Source: Paulinella micropora | Lineage: Eukaryota > Cercozoa > Imbricatea > Euglyphida > Paulinellidae | Reading direction: 5' to 3' | Assembly (NCBI GenBank): GCA_019918135.1 | Contig: WBZZ01000778.1 | Span: forward strand, 23,501-87,500 | Length of the DNA stretch: 64,000 nt | In this document: positions 29,340-42,100 of the stretch, one piece after another | Numbering within the stretch: the stretch's first letter is position 1 | How the letters are laid out: each line of letters begins with the position of its first letter | Notes under the pieces: generated by a model | Told to the model about the DNA's origin: nothing | Databases searched by the model: none | The model's input: the letters and a program-made list of their open reading frames with translations, nothing else | Position numbers and translations under genes: made by a program

Positions 29340-30737
29340 CCCCAAACATACTGCTGCAGCACCCTGCCACAGGGTGCTACAGCTGCGAGCACTGCCTCCG
29401 AAACAAAAAAAAACAAAAAAACAAAAAATCTCTTCTTCTGGCGCTGCTCGTCCGCCTTGCCTCGTCCCCTCCTGCCCTCCCTCCCTCCCCTCCCGCCGGT
29501 CGGACGACGTGCCCTCCAAAAAAAAATTTTTTTTTTCGATTTCTGGTTGTCTGCTTTCTGATTTGGCATGGCATGCTGCTCCAGCACCTGTGACAGGCCC
29601 GACATGCTGCTCCAGCACGGGTGGCAGGCTCAACACGCTGCTCCACCACTGGTGGCAGGCAGCTGCCCAAAAAGACTTGTTTTCTGTTCTCTCGCGCCGC
29701 CCCTCTTGCCCTCCCTCCCTCCCTCCCTCACCCTCCCGCCCGTCGGACGACGTGCCCTCCAGAAAAACAGTTTTTTGATTTCTGGTTTTCTGACTTCTGA
29801 TTTTAGCGCAACATGCTGCTCCAGCACGGGTGGCAGGCTCCTGCCCCCCCCCCCCCCCAAAAAAAACTTTTTTTCTGTTCCAGACAGAGGTTAATGAAGA
29901 AGAGCGGGCAAGTGTGGGAAAAAATGCAGCAGCTGGAACGCGACGTGCCTCACTGCGCTGTGCGGCAAGCTAAAGTCCACAGCGCTGTGTGGCAAGCTAA
30001 CGTCCCGTCGTGCAAACTGTAATTTTTTCTTCCCCCTCCCTCCCTCTCACCCCTGCTTTGTTTGTGACAATTCGGCAAGAGGGTAAGTGTGCCTTTCTCC
30101 TGTGGTACGGAAATTCAAGAGGGGATGCCGAAAAGGGTGGGGGCGGGGGAGAGGGAGGAGAGATGATCAAACATTTCTCTTGTTGGTCGGCGGTGGTACG
30201 ACACTGCCCAAGGTTGCACAATGGACAACGGGGCTGCGACACGTCGCACCTGGCGCATAACTGCGCCGCAAGGCGAGCTATCCTGCCTCCCAACTAACCT
30301 TGACCCTAACCCAACCGGCAAGCAAAACCAGGAAGGGTAATTGGAATGCCGTGATGGGGACTATAAAAGAATTTCGCCAGCAGCGACTGCCCCCAAAAAG
30401 CCGATTTCCGAATTCCAATTTCTGATTTTTTTTCCCCAAACATGCTACTGCAGAACCCTGCCACAAGGTGTTACAGCTGCGAGCCCTGCCTCCAAAAAAA
30501 AATTCTGTGCTGCTCGTCTGCCTTGCCTCGCCTCCTCCTTCCTCCCATCCTCCCCGCCCGCCCAGTGCAGCAACAAAACCTAGTTCCAAATATCTGATTT
30601 CTGATTTCTGATTTTTTGCCCCAAACATGCTGCTGCAGCACCCTGTCACAGGGTGCTACAGCTGTGAGCCCTGTCTGTAAAAAAAAAATTCTATGCTGCT
30701 CGTCCAACTTCCGCTCGCCTCCCCCCCCCCCCCAGCA

Positions 30738-30775
<38 letters not shown>

Positions 30776-31240
30776 ACAGGGCTCGCAGCTATAGCACCTT
30801 GTGGCAGGGTGCTGCAGCAGCATGTTTGGAGAAAAAAATCAGAATCAGAAATCAGAAATTTGGAACTAGGTTTTGTTGCTGCACCGCGCGGGCGGGGAGG
30901 AAGGGGGGGGGGGCTGCTCGTCCGCCTTCTCTCGCCTCCTCCTTCTTCCCCCTTCTTTCCCGCTCGCCCGGTGCAGCAGCAAAATCGAGTTCCAAATGTC
31001 TGATTTCTGATTTCTGATTTTTTCACCCAAACATGCTGCTGCAGCACCCGCCAAAGGGTGCTACAGGTGCGAGCCCTGTCTCCAACTTTTTTTTCTAAGC
31101 TGCTCTCGTCCGCCTTCCTCTTGCTCCCCCCCCCCCCCTCCCCGCCCGCCCGTTGCAGCAACAAAACCTAGTTCCAGATTTCTGATTTCTGATTTCTGAT
31201 TTTTTTCCCCAAACACGCTGCTGCAACAGGGTGCGAGCCC
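29340..31240. repeat. hairpin satellite array with variant units
   Basis: Ten or so units. At 29570-29870 a variant hairpin (CATGCTGCTCCAGCACGGGT) replaces the usual one. At 29900-30350 a non-repeat spacer holds two related fragments (near 29240 and 30310) sharing CGGCAAGCAAAAC and the AGCAGCGACTGCCCC block. One unit at 30775-30880 is inverted after a T-run of ~30. No gene seen from 29110 to 31950. Confidence 0.75.
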
Positions 31241-31425
31241 CACCTCTTAAAAAAAAATGTCCTGCTGCTCGTCAGCCTTCCCTCGATCCCCCCCCCCCCC
31301 CCCCCCCCTCCCAGCCCGTCCGTCCGGTGCAGCCATGCAAGAAAACAGAGTTCCGAATGTCTGATTTCTGGTCTCTGATTTTTTTTCTCCCAAAAAATTC
31401 CTGCCACAGGGTGCGAGCCCTGCCT

Positions 31426-31441
31426 CAAATAAATAAACAAA

Positions 31442-31476
<35 letters not shown>

Positions 31477-31478
31477 AA
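31426..31478. repeat. AAAT tetranucleotide microsatellite
   Basis: (AAAT)n of about 50 bp, with one CAAAT interruption. The equivalent in copy 2 (40662-40718) is longer by about two units, as expected for replication slippage. Confidence 0.95.
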
Positions 31479-31504
31479 CTAATAACGTGTTTCTTTTCTG
31501 TGGT

Positions 31505-31690
31505 GTTGAGCTGTAGCTCAAGTTTATACATCCCAACTCCCCGAGAGCTTGGACAATATCGATCAAGCGCGGCATGTCATACTGCTGTTTCTTTTCTGTG
31601 TATTTATGGTTTGGGCACAAGGGGTCGATGTAAGCAGACCTACACGAGAGCACAACGGAATGCGATGGCCAAAGGTTTGCCTAAGTACAA
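31505..31690 (+). repeat. dispersed ~190-bp repeat (relative of 4215-4400)
   Basis: Plus-strand relative of the 4215-4400 segment. Here it is followed by an A-run and G-run, and then by ATTTATTCTATTTGTTCGTG. A second identical copy lies at 40745-40930. Confidence 0.7.
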
Positions 31691-31989
31691 AAAAAAAAGA
31701 AAAAAAAAGGGGGGGGGGGGGGATTTATTCTATTTGTTCGTGATAAACATGCGACGCATAAGCAAATTAAACAGGTTGCAGGGGTAAAGCTACAGCACCA
31801 TGCTAAAGGATCAGAAATCATGTATTCCGAAAAGCTTTTTCGGACGGGTGGACGAGCAGGAGCGGGCAAACGGAAAACATCTTTGTCTTCTTCGTTCTCT
31901 CGCGCGTTCCATTCCTTCCTTCCTGCCTTCCCACCCCACCACCACCACCACCATGTATATGTAAAATTGGGACGGACAGGCAGATCTTT

Positions 31990-33815
31990 GCCCAACATGC
32001 TGCTGCAGCACCCTGCCACAGGATACTACAGCTGCGAGCCCTGCCTCAAAAATTTTTTCTGTGCTGCTCGCTCGCCTTCCCTCCCCCCTTTTACCCCCCC
32101 CCCCTCCCCCCACACGCCCGTCTGTCCGGTGTTGCAACAAAACCTAGTTCCGAATTTCTGATTTCTGATTTCTGATTTTTTTTGCCGAACATGCTGCTGC
32201 AGCACCCTGCCACAGGGTGCTACAGCTGCGAGCCCTGCCTCAACATTTTTTTCTGTGCTGCTCGCTCGCCTTCCCTCGCCTCCTCCCCCCCCCCCCGCCC
32301 GAATTCGTCCCCGCCCGTCTGTCAGGTGTTGCAAAACCTAGTTCTGAATTTCTGATTTCTGAAGTCTGATTTTTTTGTTGCCCCAAACATGCTGCTGCAG
32401 CACCCTGCCACAGGGTGCTACAGCTGCGAGCTCTACCTCCAAGCAAAAAAAAACAAACACACAATTCTTCTGCTCGTCCGCCCTCCCTCGCCTCCCTCCC
32501 CCCCCCCCCCCCCCCCGCCTGCCCGTGGTGCAGCCATGCAAAAAACCCGATTTTATTTTCTGATGTCTGATTTCTGATTTTTTCCCCCCCAACATGCTGC
32601 TGCAGCACCCTGCCACAGGATGCTACAGCTGCAAACCCTGCCTCCAAAATTTTCCTTCTGTGCTGCTCGTCCGCCCCTCGCCCCCCACCCTCACTCTCCC
32701 CGCCTGCCCGTCTGGTGCAGCCATGCAAAAAACCCGATTTCGAACTTCTGATTTCTGATTTCTGATTTTTTCCCTCAACATGTTGCTGCAGCACCCTGCC
32801 ACAGGATGCTACAGCTGCAAGCCCTGCCTCCATAATTTTTCTTCTGTGCTGCTCGTCCGCCCCCCCCCCCCCCCCCCTCACTCTCCCCGCCTGCCCGTCA
32901 GTCCGGTGTAGCAACAAAACCTAGTTCCAAATTTCTGATGTCTGATTTCTGATTTTCTTTGCCCAATATGCTGCTGCAGCACCTTGCCACAGGGTGCTAC
33001 AGCTGCGAGCTCCAATTCTCCCTCCCCGCCCGTCCGTCCGGTGGGGGGGGGGGGGGGCGAACGAGCAGCACAGAAAAAAAATTTGAGGCAGGGCTCGCAG
33101 CTGTAGCATCCTGTGGCAGGGTGCTGCAGCAGCATGTTCGGGAAAAAAATCAGAAATCAGAAATGAGAAATTCGAAATCGGATTTTTTGCATGGCTGCCC
33201 ACATTCTCCCTCCCCGCCCTTCCGTCCGGTGCAGCCATGCAAAAAACCCGATTTCGAATTTCTGATTTCTGATTTCTGATTTTCTTTGCCCAACATGCTG
33301 CTGCAGCACCCTGCCACAGGATGCTACAGCTGCGAGCCCTGCCTCAAAATTTTTTCTGTGCTGCTCGCTCGCCTTCCCTCGCCTCCCCACCCAATTCGTC
33401 CCCCTCCCCCCTTCCCCCCCTTCCTCCCCGCCCGTCCGTCCGTTGCAGCCGCGCAAGAAAACGAGTTCCGAATTTCTGATTTCTAGTTTCTGATTTTTTT
33501 TGCCCCAAACATGCTGCTGCAGCACCCTGCCACAGGGTGCTACAGCTGCGAGCCCTACCTCCACAAAGAAAAAAAAAATCTGCTGCTTTTCCACCCTCCC
33601 TCTCCCCTCCCCCCTTCCCCCCCTCCCTCCCCGCCTGTCCGTCCGTTGCAGCCGCGCAAGAAAACGATTTCCGAATTTCTGATTTCTGATTTCTGATTTT
33701 TTTTGCCCCAAACATGCTGCTGCAGCACCCTGCCACAGCACGGTGCTACAGCTACGAGCCCTACCTCCACAAAGAAAAAAAAATTCTGCTGCTTTTCGGC
33801 CCTCCCTCTCCCCTC
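31990..33815. repeat. hairpin satellite array (second copy)
   Basis: Copy of 22735-24560, with the inverted unit at 33050-33190. Differences are mainly in lengths of C and A runs. Confidence 0.85.
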
Positions 33816-34004
33816 CCCCCTTGCTGCGGGTTTGCGGTGAATCTCGCGACAAATGCCAAAAACACTGGAATTTACGGACGCTTTGTTTTTTGCCGCAATT
33901 TGCGGCACATACGGAAAATTCTTTTTCTGGCGAAGGACATTTAGGCAGTGATTGTAGCTCAAGAAAATTTCTGGAGAAACAATGTCGGGCGGGAGAAAAA
34001 ATGC

Positions 34005-34212
34005 AGATGACGAATGCCTGCATGGGCGACGACGACAGGGTAGCATCGGTGCTACAGGGCAGTTGCAGGGGGGTGCTACAGCCGGCGAGCTGACTCACTG
34101 CCTGTCTCGTCCGTCACCCCCCGCCTCTCCCCTCGCGATCTATATGTATGCAGCCCCCATCCACTGCCCCGCCAGCCTCTTTTGCGCCGCTCGACCAAGC
34201 AAATAAAAAAAA
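34005..34212 (+). mobile_element. SINE-like element, third copy
   Basis: Copy of 24753-24960 carried along in the tandem duplication, so not an independent insertion. Confidence 0.55.
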
Positions 34213-34955
34213 CGTTTAAAAAAGTTTAAAAAACGACTGCTTGATTTCTTATTTTCTGGGTTTTACAAGGGAGGGTGGCTTTAGCCGGTGAGCTGACTCG
34301 CTGCCCGTCTTGTCCGTTCCCCCGTACGTGGTCTCGCAAGAGGTTTAGGATAGTATGCAAACGCGGGGGGTGTGGAGCGCTACCACCTTCAATTTGTTAG
34401 CAGTAGCAGAGCATTCCAAAATCAATCGACAATTCTTTTTTTTTTAACAGTAACACCACTGGATATGGTTGTTTTAGGTCCTGGGCGGGGCGCCAGAGGG
34501 AGGGCACGAGCTCTGACGGAGAGCTGCATCACTAGCATAAGCAGAAGCCAAGGCAAGCAAATCCACTGCCGGCTGCTTTGATTGCACGCTTTGGACTCCT
34601 TGGCGCTACAGGCCGCCCAGCGCTTGCGTCTTATCGTGTGGTGGCACAAGGAGGTAAGGAGCAGCCAGCTGTACGTGCGTGTCCGGCTAGGATAGCAGCG
34701 GAGCGCAGCTCGACGAAACTAGCGTGGCTGGCGATTCTAGCTGTCGATCAGGCGCTCCCGCGCACCGACTGTGGATTTCCCTACGACACAAACATTGTTT
34801 AATTATTGAAACCAGAAGACGAATCGCGAGTCCGTCGGGATGTTGGGGTTTGGAAAAACCAACTGAGCAGCTGTTGCCGGCCGCGCAAACGCGCGGTAGC
34901 TGGTTGTGCGCTGCCTTTGTGAACGTCCTGCCGTTTGCGTCTTTTTTACTTTGCA

Positions 34956-37900
34956 CTATTTCTCTTCCCTATAATGCCTGCGTTTCTTCTTGGCTTTCTT
35001 TTTGCGCCGCATCTCCTCATGCGGCGCTGCTTGGGCTAAACTGTCCTCTTCCTTATCAAGTTTTCGTTTCTTCTTGGTCTTCTTGTTGCGTCGCGCCTCC
35101 TCGTGCGGCGCAGCTTTGCTTAAACTGTCCTTTTCCTGATCTCGCTTTCCTTTCTTCTTGGCCTTCTTGTTGCGCCTCGTCTCCTCGTGCGGCGCAGCTT
35201 GGCTTAAACTGTCCTCTTCCTGATCTCGCTTTCGTTTCTTCTTCGCCTTCTTGTTGCGCCTCGTCTCCTCGTGCGGCGCAGCTTGGCTTAAACTGTCCTC
35301 TTCCTGATCTCGCTTTCGTTTCTTCTTCGCCTTCTTGTTGCGCCGCGTCTCCTTGCTATCCTCCGAGGGAGACAACAAGCCCTTAGGAACAACAAGCCCT
35401 TAGCGTGCCCACTGGAAGTGTACATATTGTGGTTAAACTTCTTCGTCAGGTCCAGCCCAGGAAAGCTTGCCTGCAAACGATCCCAAAATAGCTTTTCGGC
35501 TCGCTCGCTTAACTCCCCCTTCTCGAAACCCAGAAAGCTTTCGAAGCTTTCCACGAGATGCTGGGGCTGTACTGCAAACCGTCCCCCGTTCGTGCCTTGC
35601 CCCACGCAAAAAACAGTCTCTGTTTGTTTATCCAAACCCGGTAGTTTAAATTGATTAACGTCTCTGCGGAACGCCGACTCCCACCGTTCGAATCCGTCTT
35701 CCGACGCCTGGCTGCTTGTTATGAACGGCACTGAGTGGGCAGGCGACTCGCTGAGTGCCAAGTGCTCCAGTGCGCAAGCGTGCAGGTACTGTGCGAGCTC
35801 TTCCGACGAAGGCACGTCGGGCAAAGATTTTATCGATGCGGGCTCTGCAAGCTGCAAGAGCGTGCCTGCCAGGCCTTCCTGGCGCAACTGCTCCGCGGTC
35901 CACAGTGGCTCACCGTTAGCATCGGGCAGTACCAATACTTAGCTCCAATTGCTTATCTTTATTTTTTTTTGCCAGGTACCTCGCGGTCGGAACGTAGTAC
36001 CTTGAACAGCTTTTTGTGATGGGAGGCATCATGCGCCTGCCTCGAACAACCATCCAGCACAACCAGCAGGCTCTGCTGCAGCTCCGCGTTCTTGCGCGCC
36101 CAGTCGTGGTCCTTCGCACCATCGCGAAAGACCGCCACGTGCTCGTCACCCAAAATCTGGCAGTAGGAACGCAGGATCTGCTTCAGCAGCAAGGGCACCT
36201 AGCCCGCAAGGCAAAGCCACGACTGTACGGGGCGCTCTTGCATGGGGCGGCAGGCCCGCAACTGCTGCACGAGCCAAAGCACAAAGAAATCTCCGTCGGG
36301 CGCTTTGAAGCAGTCTCGAATCAAGGCGCCCCAGTCTGGCACTTGCCGCACACACGACGGGTCGCTGCCTGCCGTTTGATCGAGGGCCAATCCCCGCGGT
36401 AGGAGCAAACGTTGAAAATCCTTCTCGTGCATTGCTTTCGCACAGTCTTCTTCCCATACACTGAACAGGTTCTGTTTTTTCCTGTGGCGCGACGCCCATT
36501 TGCGCGGCACTAGCTCTTGATCCGCATTGCACTGTTTGTACTCTTTCCTCAGTCGCTGGAGCTTAATCGCTTGTGTGTGCTCGACTAGCACGTCTTCGCC
36601 GAGCAGGACTTCTCGCATAGCGGTAACCCGCACCGCCGCGTGAGTATCCGTTCGCCCCAGCCACCAGCGCCCCAGCACATCGCATAGGTCGCGTACAAAT
36701 TCGGTAGTTGGTTCCGGATTGATGAGAAAAATCCACTGGAAATCTTTAAGGCAGTCCTTCTTTAGCTGAAGCAACGGTTGTTGCTTTAGACTGGCAGCAA
36801 AGCGTTGCATTTCGACGCTGAGCTGCATAGCACGAGTGCTGACGGAAAGGCTCAGCCACGCATCCCAGGTGAGTTTCGACAGAAGGGACGTCTGCGGGGC
36901 CTCGCGGCTGCGGTGCAAGAAAAGCTCCTGGTGTTCGGGCGTGTCCTTCCACACGAGACGAGCCAGTTCCTTCAGGTACCACCAGGGATTTTCCACCTTG
37001 AAATTTTGCCGTAGTTTATTGGCGCGGCCCATTTCCCAAAGTAATTCGGATTAAGCTTCTCGAAGTATTCCGCGAGCTTCCAAAGAATGTCAAGATAATA
37101 AAAAGGCTTCACGTTTGTCCCGCTTGCATCAGTGGCTTCAAGGGCACATATCCAATACAGGGAGGCGAGCTCCGCGTTACGACGGGGAACACCGCGACCG
37201 GACTCGACACAGCAACCAAGGAGGTAAAGCGCCTCTGGTGCCAAAACGCAGGCTCGCGGCGCAGCTTGTCCACGACCAGGACGTCGTTGTCGTTGGTTTT
37301 CGTCTGGAACAGTCGCTTAGCCTCTGCCAGCTCGGCCGCTCCGGGCATAGAGCTGGAGCTGCTTGAGCTGGCGCTGTGAGACGCGGTTGGTCTGGAACGT
37401 ACAATCTGCCACAAAAGCTTTTCTACTCGTTTTATGAAGCTCGCCCAAGCGGGAGCACTCTCCATGGCATCTGGGTTTGTGGAGATAGGCAGGATGACGT
37501 CGTCGCGCTCGGGCGAGGACGGTGCAGGGCCCTGCTCGTGTGCGGTCTCCTACTGCTGGTCCGGGCCTGTGCGCTGGTCGTTGCGCTCGCGCTGAACTCG
37601 TGGGATGGTTCCACCAGCTTCCGGGTTCACGGTGCGACGGCTTGCTTTGCTGCAAAGCCTCCATAACAGGGACGTCTCGGGGGCGTTGCGGCTGCGGGCC
37701 AAAAAAGCCTCTTTGTCCTGGGCCGGCACTCTCTCCAGGAGTTGAGCCAGCTCTTGAAAGTAATAAAACGGGTCCTGGCTGGGCGATTCCCAGCCGATGT
37801 CCACGTCAATAGTCCAGCCGTGCTGCTCGCAGTATTTCGTTAACTTCCACAAAAGGTCTAGCTGATGCAGTGGCTCCAGCATAATTGGACGATATTTCTC

Positions 37901-38360
37901 GATGGCACAGGCCCAGTATATAAAGGCCGCATGTATTTTCCCATCCAATGCCATGCAGCACCCGAGATGGTATAACGCTTCGTTGCACCAAACCGCGGGC
38001 TCCGTCTTTCAAAATCTCGACTGCCCCCTGGCGGTTGCCCTGCTCGAGCTCCTTTTTAGCCTTGGCAAGCTGCTTGTACGCTTCAGGTGGCAACGCAGCT
38101 GGCTTGGACTGAATATCTGCCCACAACCTATCGGCTTCATTTTGCAGTTCCTTTTCCAGGTCATCTTGCGAGGTTTTGTCTTGCGTTGGCTCCTGTAGTC
38201 CAGCGGCCAGCGTAGGGTGCTGTGCCAACGCCCGTGAGCTTCCGTCGCCGTGTTCCAGCTCGCGCAGGGGTCGGTCTCCCATCTCGTGTTTGGGTAGGAA
38301 AATACCTAGCTTTACAATAACAGGAATCAGTTGGAGATGCTTCTCTGGGGACGACGCCAA
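34956..38360 (-). pseudogene. Sel1/TPR-like family copy C, multiply broken
   Basis: Near-identical to copy B with the same shared stops and frameshifts. It has one extra change: a G missing near 37237 breaks the module 2 frame, so EALYLLGCCVESGRGVP is in a different frame from FQTKTNDNDVLVVDKL. Its parts are 37806-38360, 37550-37954, 37109-37465, 36972-37244, 36199-37032, 35959-36198, 35288-35935 and 34956-35378. The five Lys-rich tail repeats (KKAKKKRKRDQEEDSLSQA) are intact as DNA. This is probably non-coding now. Confidence 0.6.
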
Positions 38361-38589
38361 CTATTTTGGCTGGGCAGGCGGGGGTGGGGGGGGGGGGGGA
38401 AGCGAGTCCGCGTGTAAAGAAGAAATATCGTGGCTGCCTGGCGCATGACTGTGCCGCAAGACGAGCTCTCCACCCTTCCGACCGATCGGCGATCGGCAAG
38501 CAAAACTAGTAAGGGTAAACGGGAAAGCAGTGATCGGGACTATGAAGCAATTTCGCGAGCAGCGACTGCCCCAAATTTCTGGTTGTTTT

Positions 38590-40560
38590 TTCCCCAAACA
38601 TACTGCTGCAGCACCCTGCCACAGGGTGCTACAGCTGCGAGCACTGCCTCCGAAACAAAAAAAAACAAAAAAACAAAAAATCTCTTCTTCTGGCGCTGCT
38701 CGTCCGCCTTGCCTCGTCCCCTCCTGCCCTCCCTCCCTCCCCTCCCGCCGGTCGGACGACGTGCCCTCCAAAAAAAAATTTTTTTTTTCGATTTCTGGTT
38801 GTCTGCTTTCTGATTTGGCATGGCATGCTGCTCCAGCACCTGTGACAGGCCCGACATGCTGCTCCAGCACGGGTGGCAGGCTCAACACGCTGCTCCACCA
38901 CTGGTGGCAGGCAGCTGCCCAAAAAGACTTGTTTTCTGTTCTCTCGCGCCGCCCCTCTTGCCCTCCCTCCCTCCCTCCCTCACCCTCCCGCCCGTCGGAC
39001 GACGTGCCCTCCAGAAAAACAGTTTTTTGATTTCTGGTTTTCTGACTTCTGATTTTAGCGCAACATGCTGCTCCAGCACGGGTGGCAGGCTCCTGCCCCC
39101 CCCCCCCCCAAAAAAACTTTTTTTCTGTTCCAGACAGAGGTTAATGAAGAAGAGCGGGCAAGTGTGGGAAAAAATGCAGCAGCTGGAACGCGACGTGCCT
39201 CACTGCGCTGTGCGGCAAGCTAAAGTCCACAGCGCTGTGTGGCAAGCTAACGTCCCGTCGTGCAAACTGTAATTTTTTCTTCCCCCTCCCTCCCTCTCAC
39301 CCCTGCTTTGTTTGTGACAATTCGGCAAGAGGGTAAGTGTGCCTTTCTCCTGTGGTACGGAAATTCAAGAGGGGATGCCGAAAAGGGTGGGGGCGGGGGA
39401 GAGGGAGGAGAGATGATCAAACATTTCTCTTGTTGGTCGGCGGTGGTACGACACTGCCCAAGGTTGCACAATGGACAACGGGGCTGCGAAACGTCGCACC
39501 TGGCGCATAACTGCGCCGCAAGGCGAGCTATCCTGCCTCCCAACTAACCTTGACCCTAACCCAACCGGCAAGCAAAACCAGGAAGGGTAATTGGAATGCC
39601 GTGATGGGGACTATAAAAGAATTTCGCCAGCAGCGACTGCCCCCAAAAAGCCGATTTCCGAATTCCAATTTCTGATTTTTTTTTCCCCAAACATGCTACT
39701 GCAGAACCCTGCCACAAGGTGTTACAGCTGCGAGCCCTGCCTCCAAAAAAAAATTCTGTGCTGCTCGTCTGCCTTGCCTCGCCTCCTCCTTCCTCCCATC
39801 CTCCCCGCCCGCCCAGTGCAGCAACAAAACCTAGTTCCAAATATCTGATTTCTGATTTCTGATTTTTTGCCCCAAACATGCTGCTGCAGCACCCTGTCAC
39901 AGGGTGCTACAGCTGTGAGCCCTGTCTGTAAAAAAAAAATTCTATGCTGCTCGTCCAACTTCCGCTCGCCTCCCCCCCCCCCCAGCACAGATTTTTTTTT
40001 TTTTTTTTTTTTAAAGAGACAGGGCTCGCAGCTATAGCACCTTGTGGCAGGGTGCTGCAGCAGCATGTTTGGAGAAAAAAATCAGAATCAGAAATCAGAA
40101 ATTTGGAACTAGGTTTTGTTGCTGCACCGCGCGGGCGGGGAGGAAGGGGGGGGGGGCTGCTCGTCCGCCTTCTCTCGCCTCCTCCTTCTTCCCCCTTCTT
40201 TCCCGCTCGCCCGGTGCAGCAGCAAAATCGAGTTCCAAATGTCTGATTTCTGATTTCTGATTTTTTCACCCAAACATGCTGCTGCAGCACCCGCCAAAGG
40301 GTGCTACAGGTGCGAGCCCTGTCTCCAACTTTTTTTTCTAAGCTGCTCTCGTCCGCCTTCCTCTTGCCCCCCCCCCCCTCCCCGCCCGCCCGTTGCAGCA
40401 ACAAAACCTAGTTCCAGATTTCTGATTTCTGATTTCTGATTTTTTTCCCCAAACACGCTGCTGCAACAGGGTGCGAGCCCCACCTCTTAAAAAAAAATGT
40501 CCTGCTGCTCGTCAGCCTTCCCTCGATCCCCCCCCCCCCCTCCCAGCCCGTCCGTCCGGT
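38590..40560. repeat. hairpin satellite array (second copy of 29340-31240)
   Basis: Duplicate of the downstream satellite array of copy 1, with shortened T and C runs. Confidence 0.8.
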
Positions 40561-40674
40561 GCAGCCATGCAAGAAAACAGAGTTCCGAATGTCTGATTTC
40601 TGGTCTCTGATTTTTTTTCTCCCAAAAAATTCCCTGCCACAGGGTGCGAGCCCTGCCTCAAATAAATAAACAAA

Positions 40675-40717
<43 letters not shown>

Positions 40718-41199
40718 AACTAATAACGTGTTTCTTTTCTGTGGTGTTGAGCTGTAGCTCAAGTTTATACATCCCAACTCCCCGAGAGCTTGGACAATAT
40801 CGATCAAGCGCGGCATGTCATACTGCTGTTTCTTTTCTGTGTATTTATGGTTTGGGCACAAGGGGTCGATGTAAGCAGACCTACACGAGAGCACAACGGA
40901 ATGCGATGGCCAAAGGTTTGCCTAAGTACAAAAAAAAAAAGAAAAAAAAAGGGGGGGGGGGATTTATTCTATTTGTTCGTGATAAACATGCGACGCATAA
41001 GCAAATTAAACAGGTTGCAGGGGTAAAGCTACAGCACCATGCTAAAGGATCAGAAATCATGTATTCCGAAAAGCTTTTTCGGACGGGTGGACGAGCAGGA
41101 GCGGGCAAACGGAAAACATCTTTGTCTTCTTCGTTCTCTCGCGCGTTCCATTCCTTCCTTCCTGCCTTCCCACCCCACCACCACCACCACCACCCTCGC

Positions 41200-41760
41200 T
41201 TCCCCCCTCCCGCCCGTCAGTCAGGAAACAACGGATTTCCGAATTGATGATTTCTGATTTTGCATAGTGCCGGGTGGCAAGGGGTGAGCTACAACACCGT
41301 GCTAAGAAAAAACCGATTTTTTTCTTTCTCTCGCGAGTTCCCTTTTTCGTCCCGTCCCGTCCCCCCCCCCCCCTCCCTCCGTCCCTCCCGTCCGCCAGGG
41401 GCACAATAATCGATTTCCGAATGGCTGATCTGATTTTTCAACAACATGCTGCTCTAGCACGGGTTGCAGGGATGGAGCTACAGCGCACCGTGCTGAAATC
41501 AGAAATCGGACATTCGGGAAAACTTTTTCCGGACGGACGGACGGACGGGCAGGACGGGGCCAAGGGATTTTTTTTTCTCGCACGTTCCACTCCTTCCCTC
41601 TTCCCCCTCTCCCCCCCCCCCCCCCTTCCGCCCGCCCGTTAGGAAAAAAAACTTCTGATTTCTGATTTTGTAAACAACATGCTGCTGTAGCACGGGTTGC
41701 AGGTGGTGCTACAACTGCAAGCCCCTTGCCAAAAACCTTTTCGCTTTTCCTTCACCCCTC
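41200..41760. repeat. variant hairpin satellite (type 2)
   Basis: Units of ~190-230 bp with a related but distinct core: ACATGCTGCT, then TAGCACGGGTTGCAGG and GGAGCTACAGC, followed by CGTGCTAAG, TTCTCTCGCGAGTTCC and a CCCGCCCGTC-type segment. More of this type lies at 42480-43010, 43520-43660 and 47540-48650. No gene seen. Confidence 0.65.
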
Positions 41761-41875
41761 CGCCTTGTACACCCTCCCTCTTGCCCATCCCTCGTCCAAC
41801 ACTCTCGCCGCCCGCCAGACCAAAACCAACCTAGCTGGGCAGTATGCGCCAGAGGGGGCGGTGGTGCCACCCTGC
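41760..41875 (+). repeat. dispersed ~110-bp block preceding ACTC arrays, copy 1
   Basis: CATCCCTCGTCCAACACTCT, then CGCCGCCCGCCAGACCAAAA and CAACCTAGCTGGGCAG, ending GCCACCCTGCCGC, directly followed by ACTCACTC. Relatives lie at 42950-43060, 47640-47750 and in weaker form at 48660-48720. The first three abut an ACTC minisatellite. Confidence 0.65.
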
Positions 41876-41876
41876 C

Positions 41877-42100
41877 GCTCACTCACTCACTTGCTCACTC
41901 ACTTGCGCACGCACTCACTCACCCACTCGCTTGCTCACTCACACACTCGTTCACTCACGCACTCACTTGCTCACTCACTCACTCGCCCACTCACTTGCTC
42001 ACTCACTCACTCGTTCACTCACTCACGCACTCGCTCTCTCACTGACTTTCTCACTCACTCACGCACTTACTCACTCATTGACTTTCTCACTCACTTAATA
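41877..42100. repeat. ACTC minisatellite
   Basis: Imperfect (ACTC)n with TTGC, CGCA and GTTC variants, about 220 bp. It faces a (GAGT)n tract at 42293-42478, so the two could pair. Confidence 0.9.

Larger units (their letters stand above)
22695..31950. repeat. tandem segmental duplication, copy 1 (~9.25 kb)
   Basis: Begins at ATGTATATGTAAAATTGGGA and ends in CCACCACCACCACC, where copy 2 starts with the same ATGTATATGTAAAATTGGGA. Positions correspond with an offset of 9252, sliding to 9241 near the end. Differences are a handful of substitutions plus length changes in poly-C and poly-A runs. Confidence 0.9.
31951..41203. repeat. tandem segmental duplication, copy 2 (~9.25 kb)
   Basis: Directly follows copy 1 at a CCACC repeat and ends in a similar CCACC run at about 41180-41195, after which sequence diverges from copy 1's flank. 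Point differences from copy 1 include 24361/33613 (A/C), 28046/37298 (A/C), 28927/38187 region (GTAGG/GTTGG), 30239/39489 (C/A), and a one-base deletion at ~37237. Confidence 0.9.

Noticed and set aside
22695-41203. Assembly artefact (two haplotypes in tandem) as the explanation for the 9.25-kb duplication
   Set aside because: Cannot be excluded from sequence alone, but point substitutions and a clean repeat-type joint make a true tandem duplication the simpler reading.
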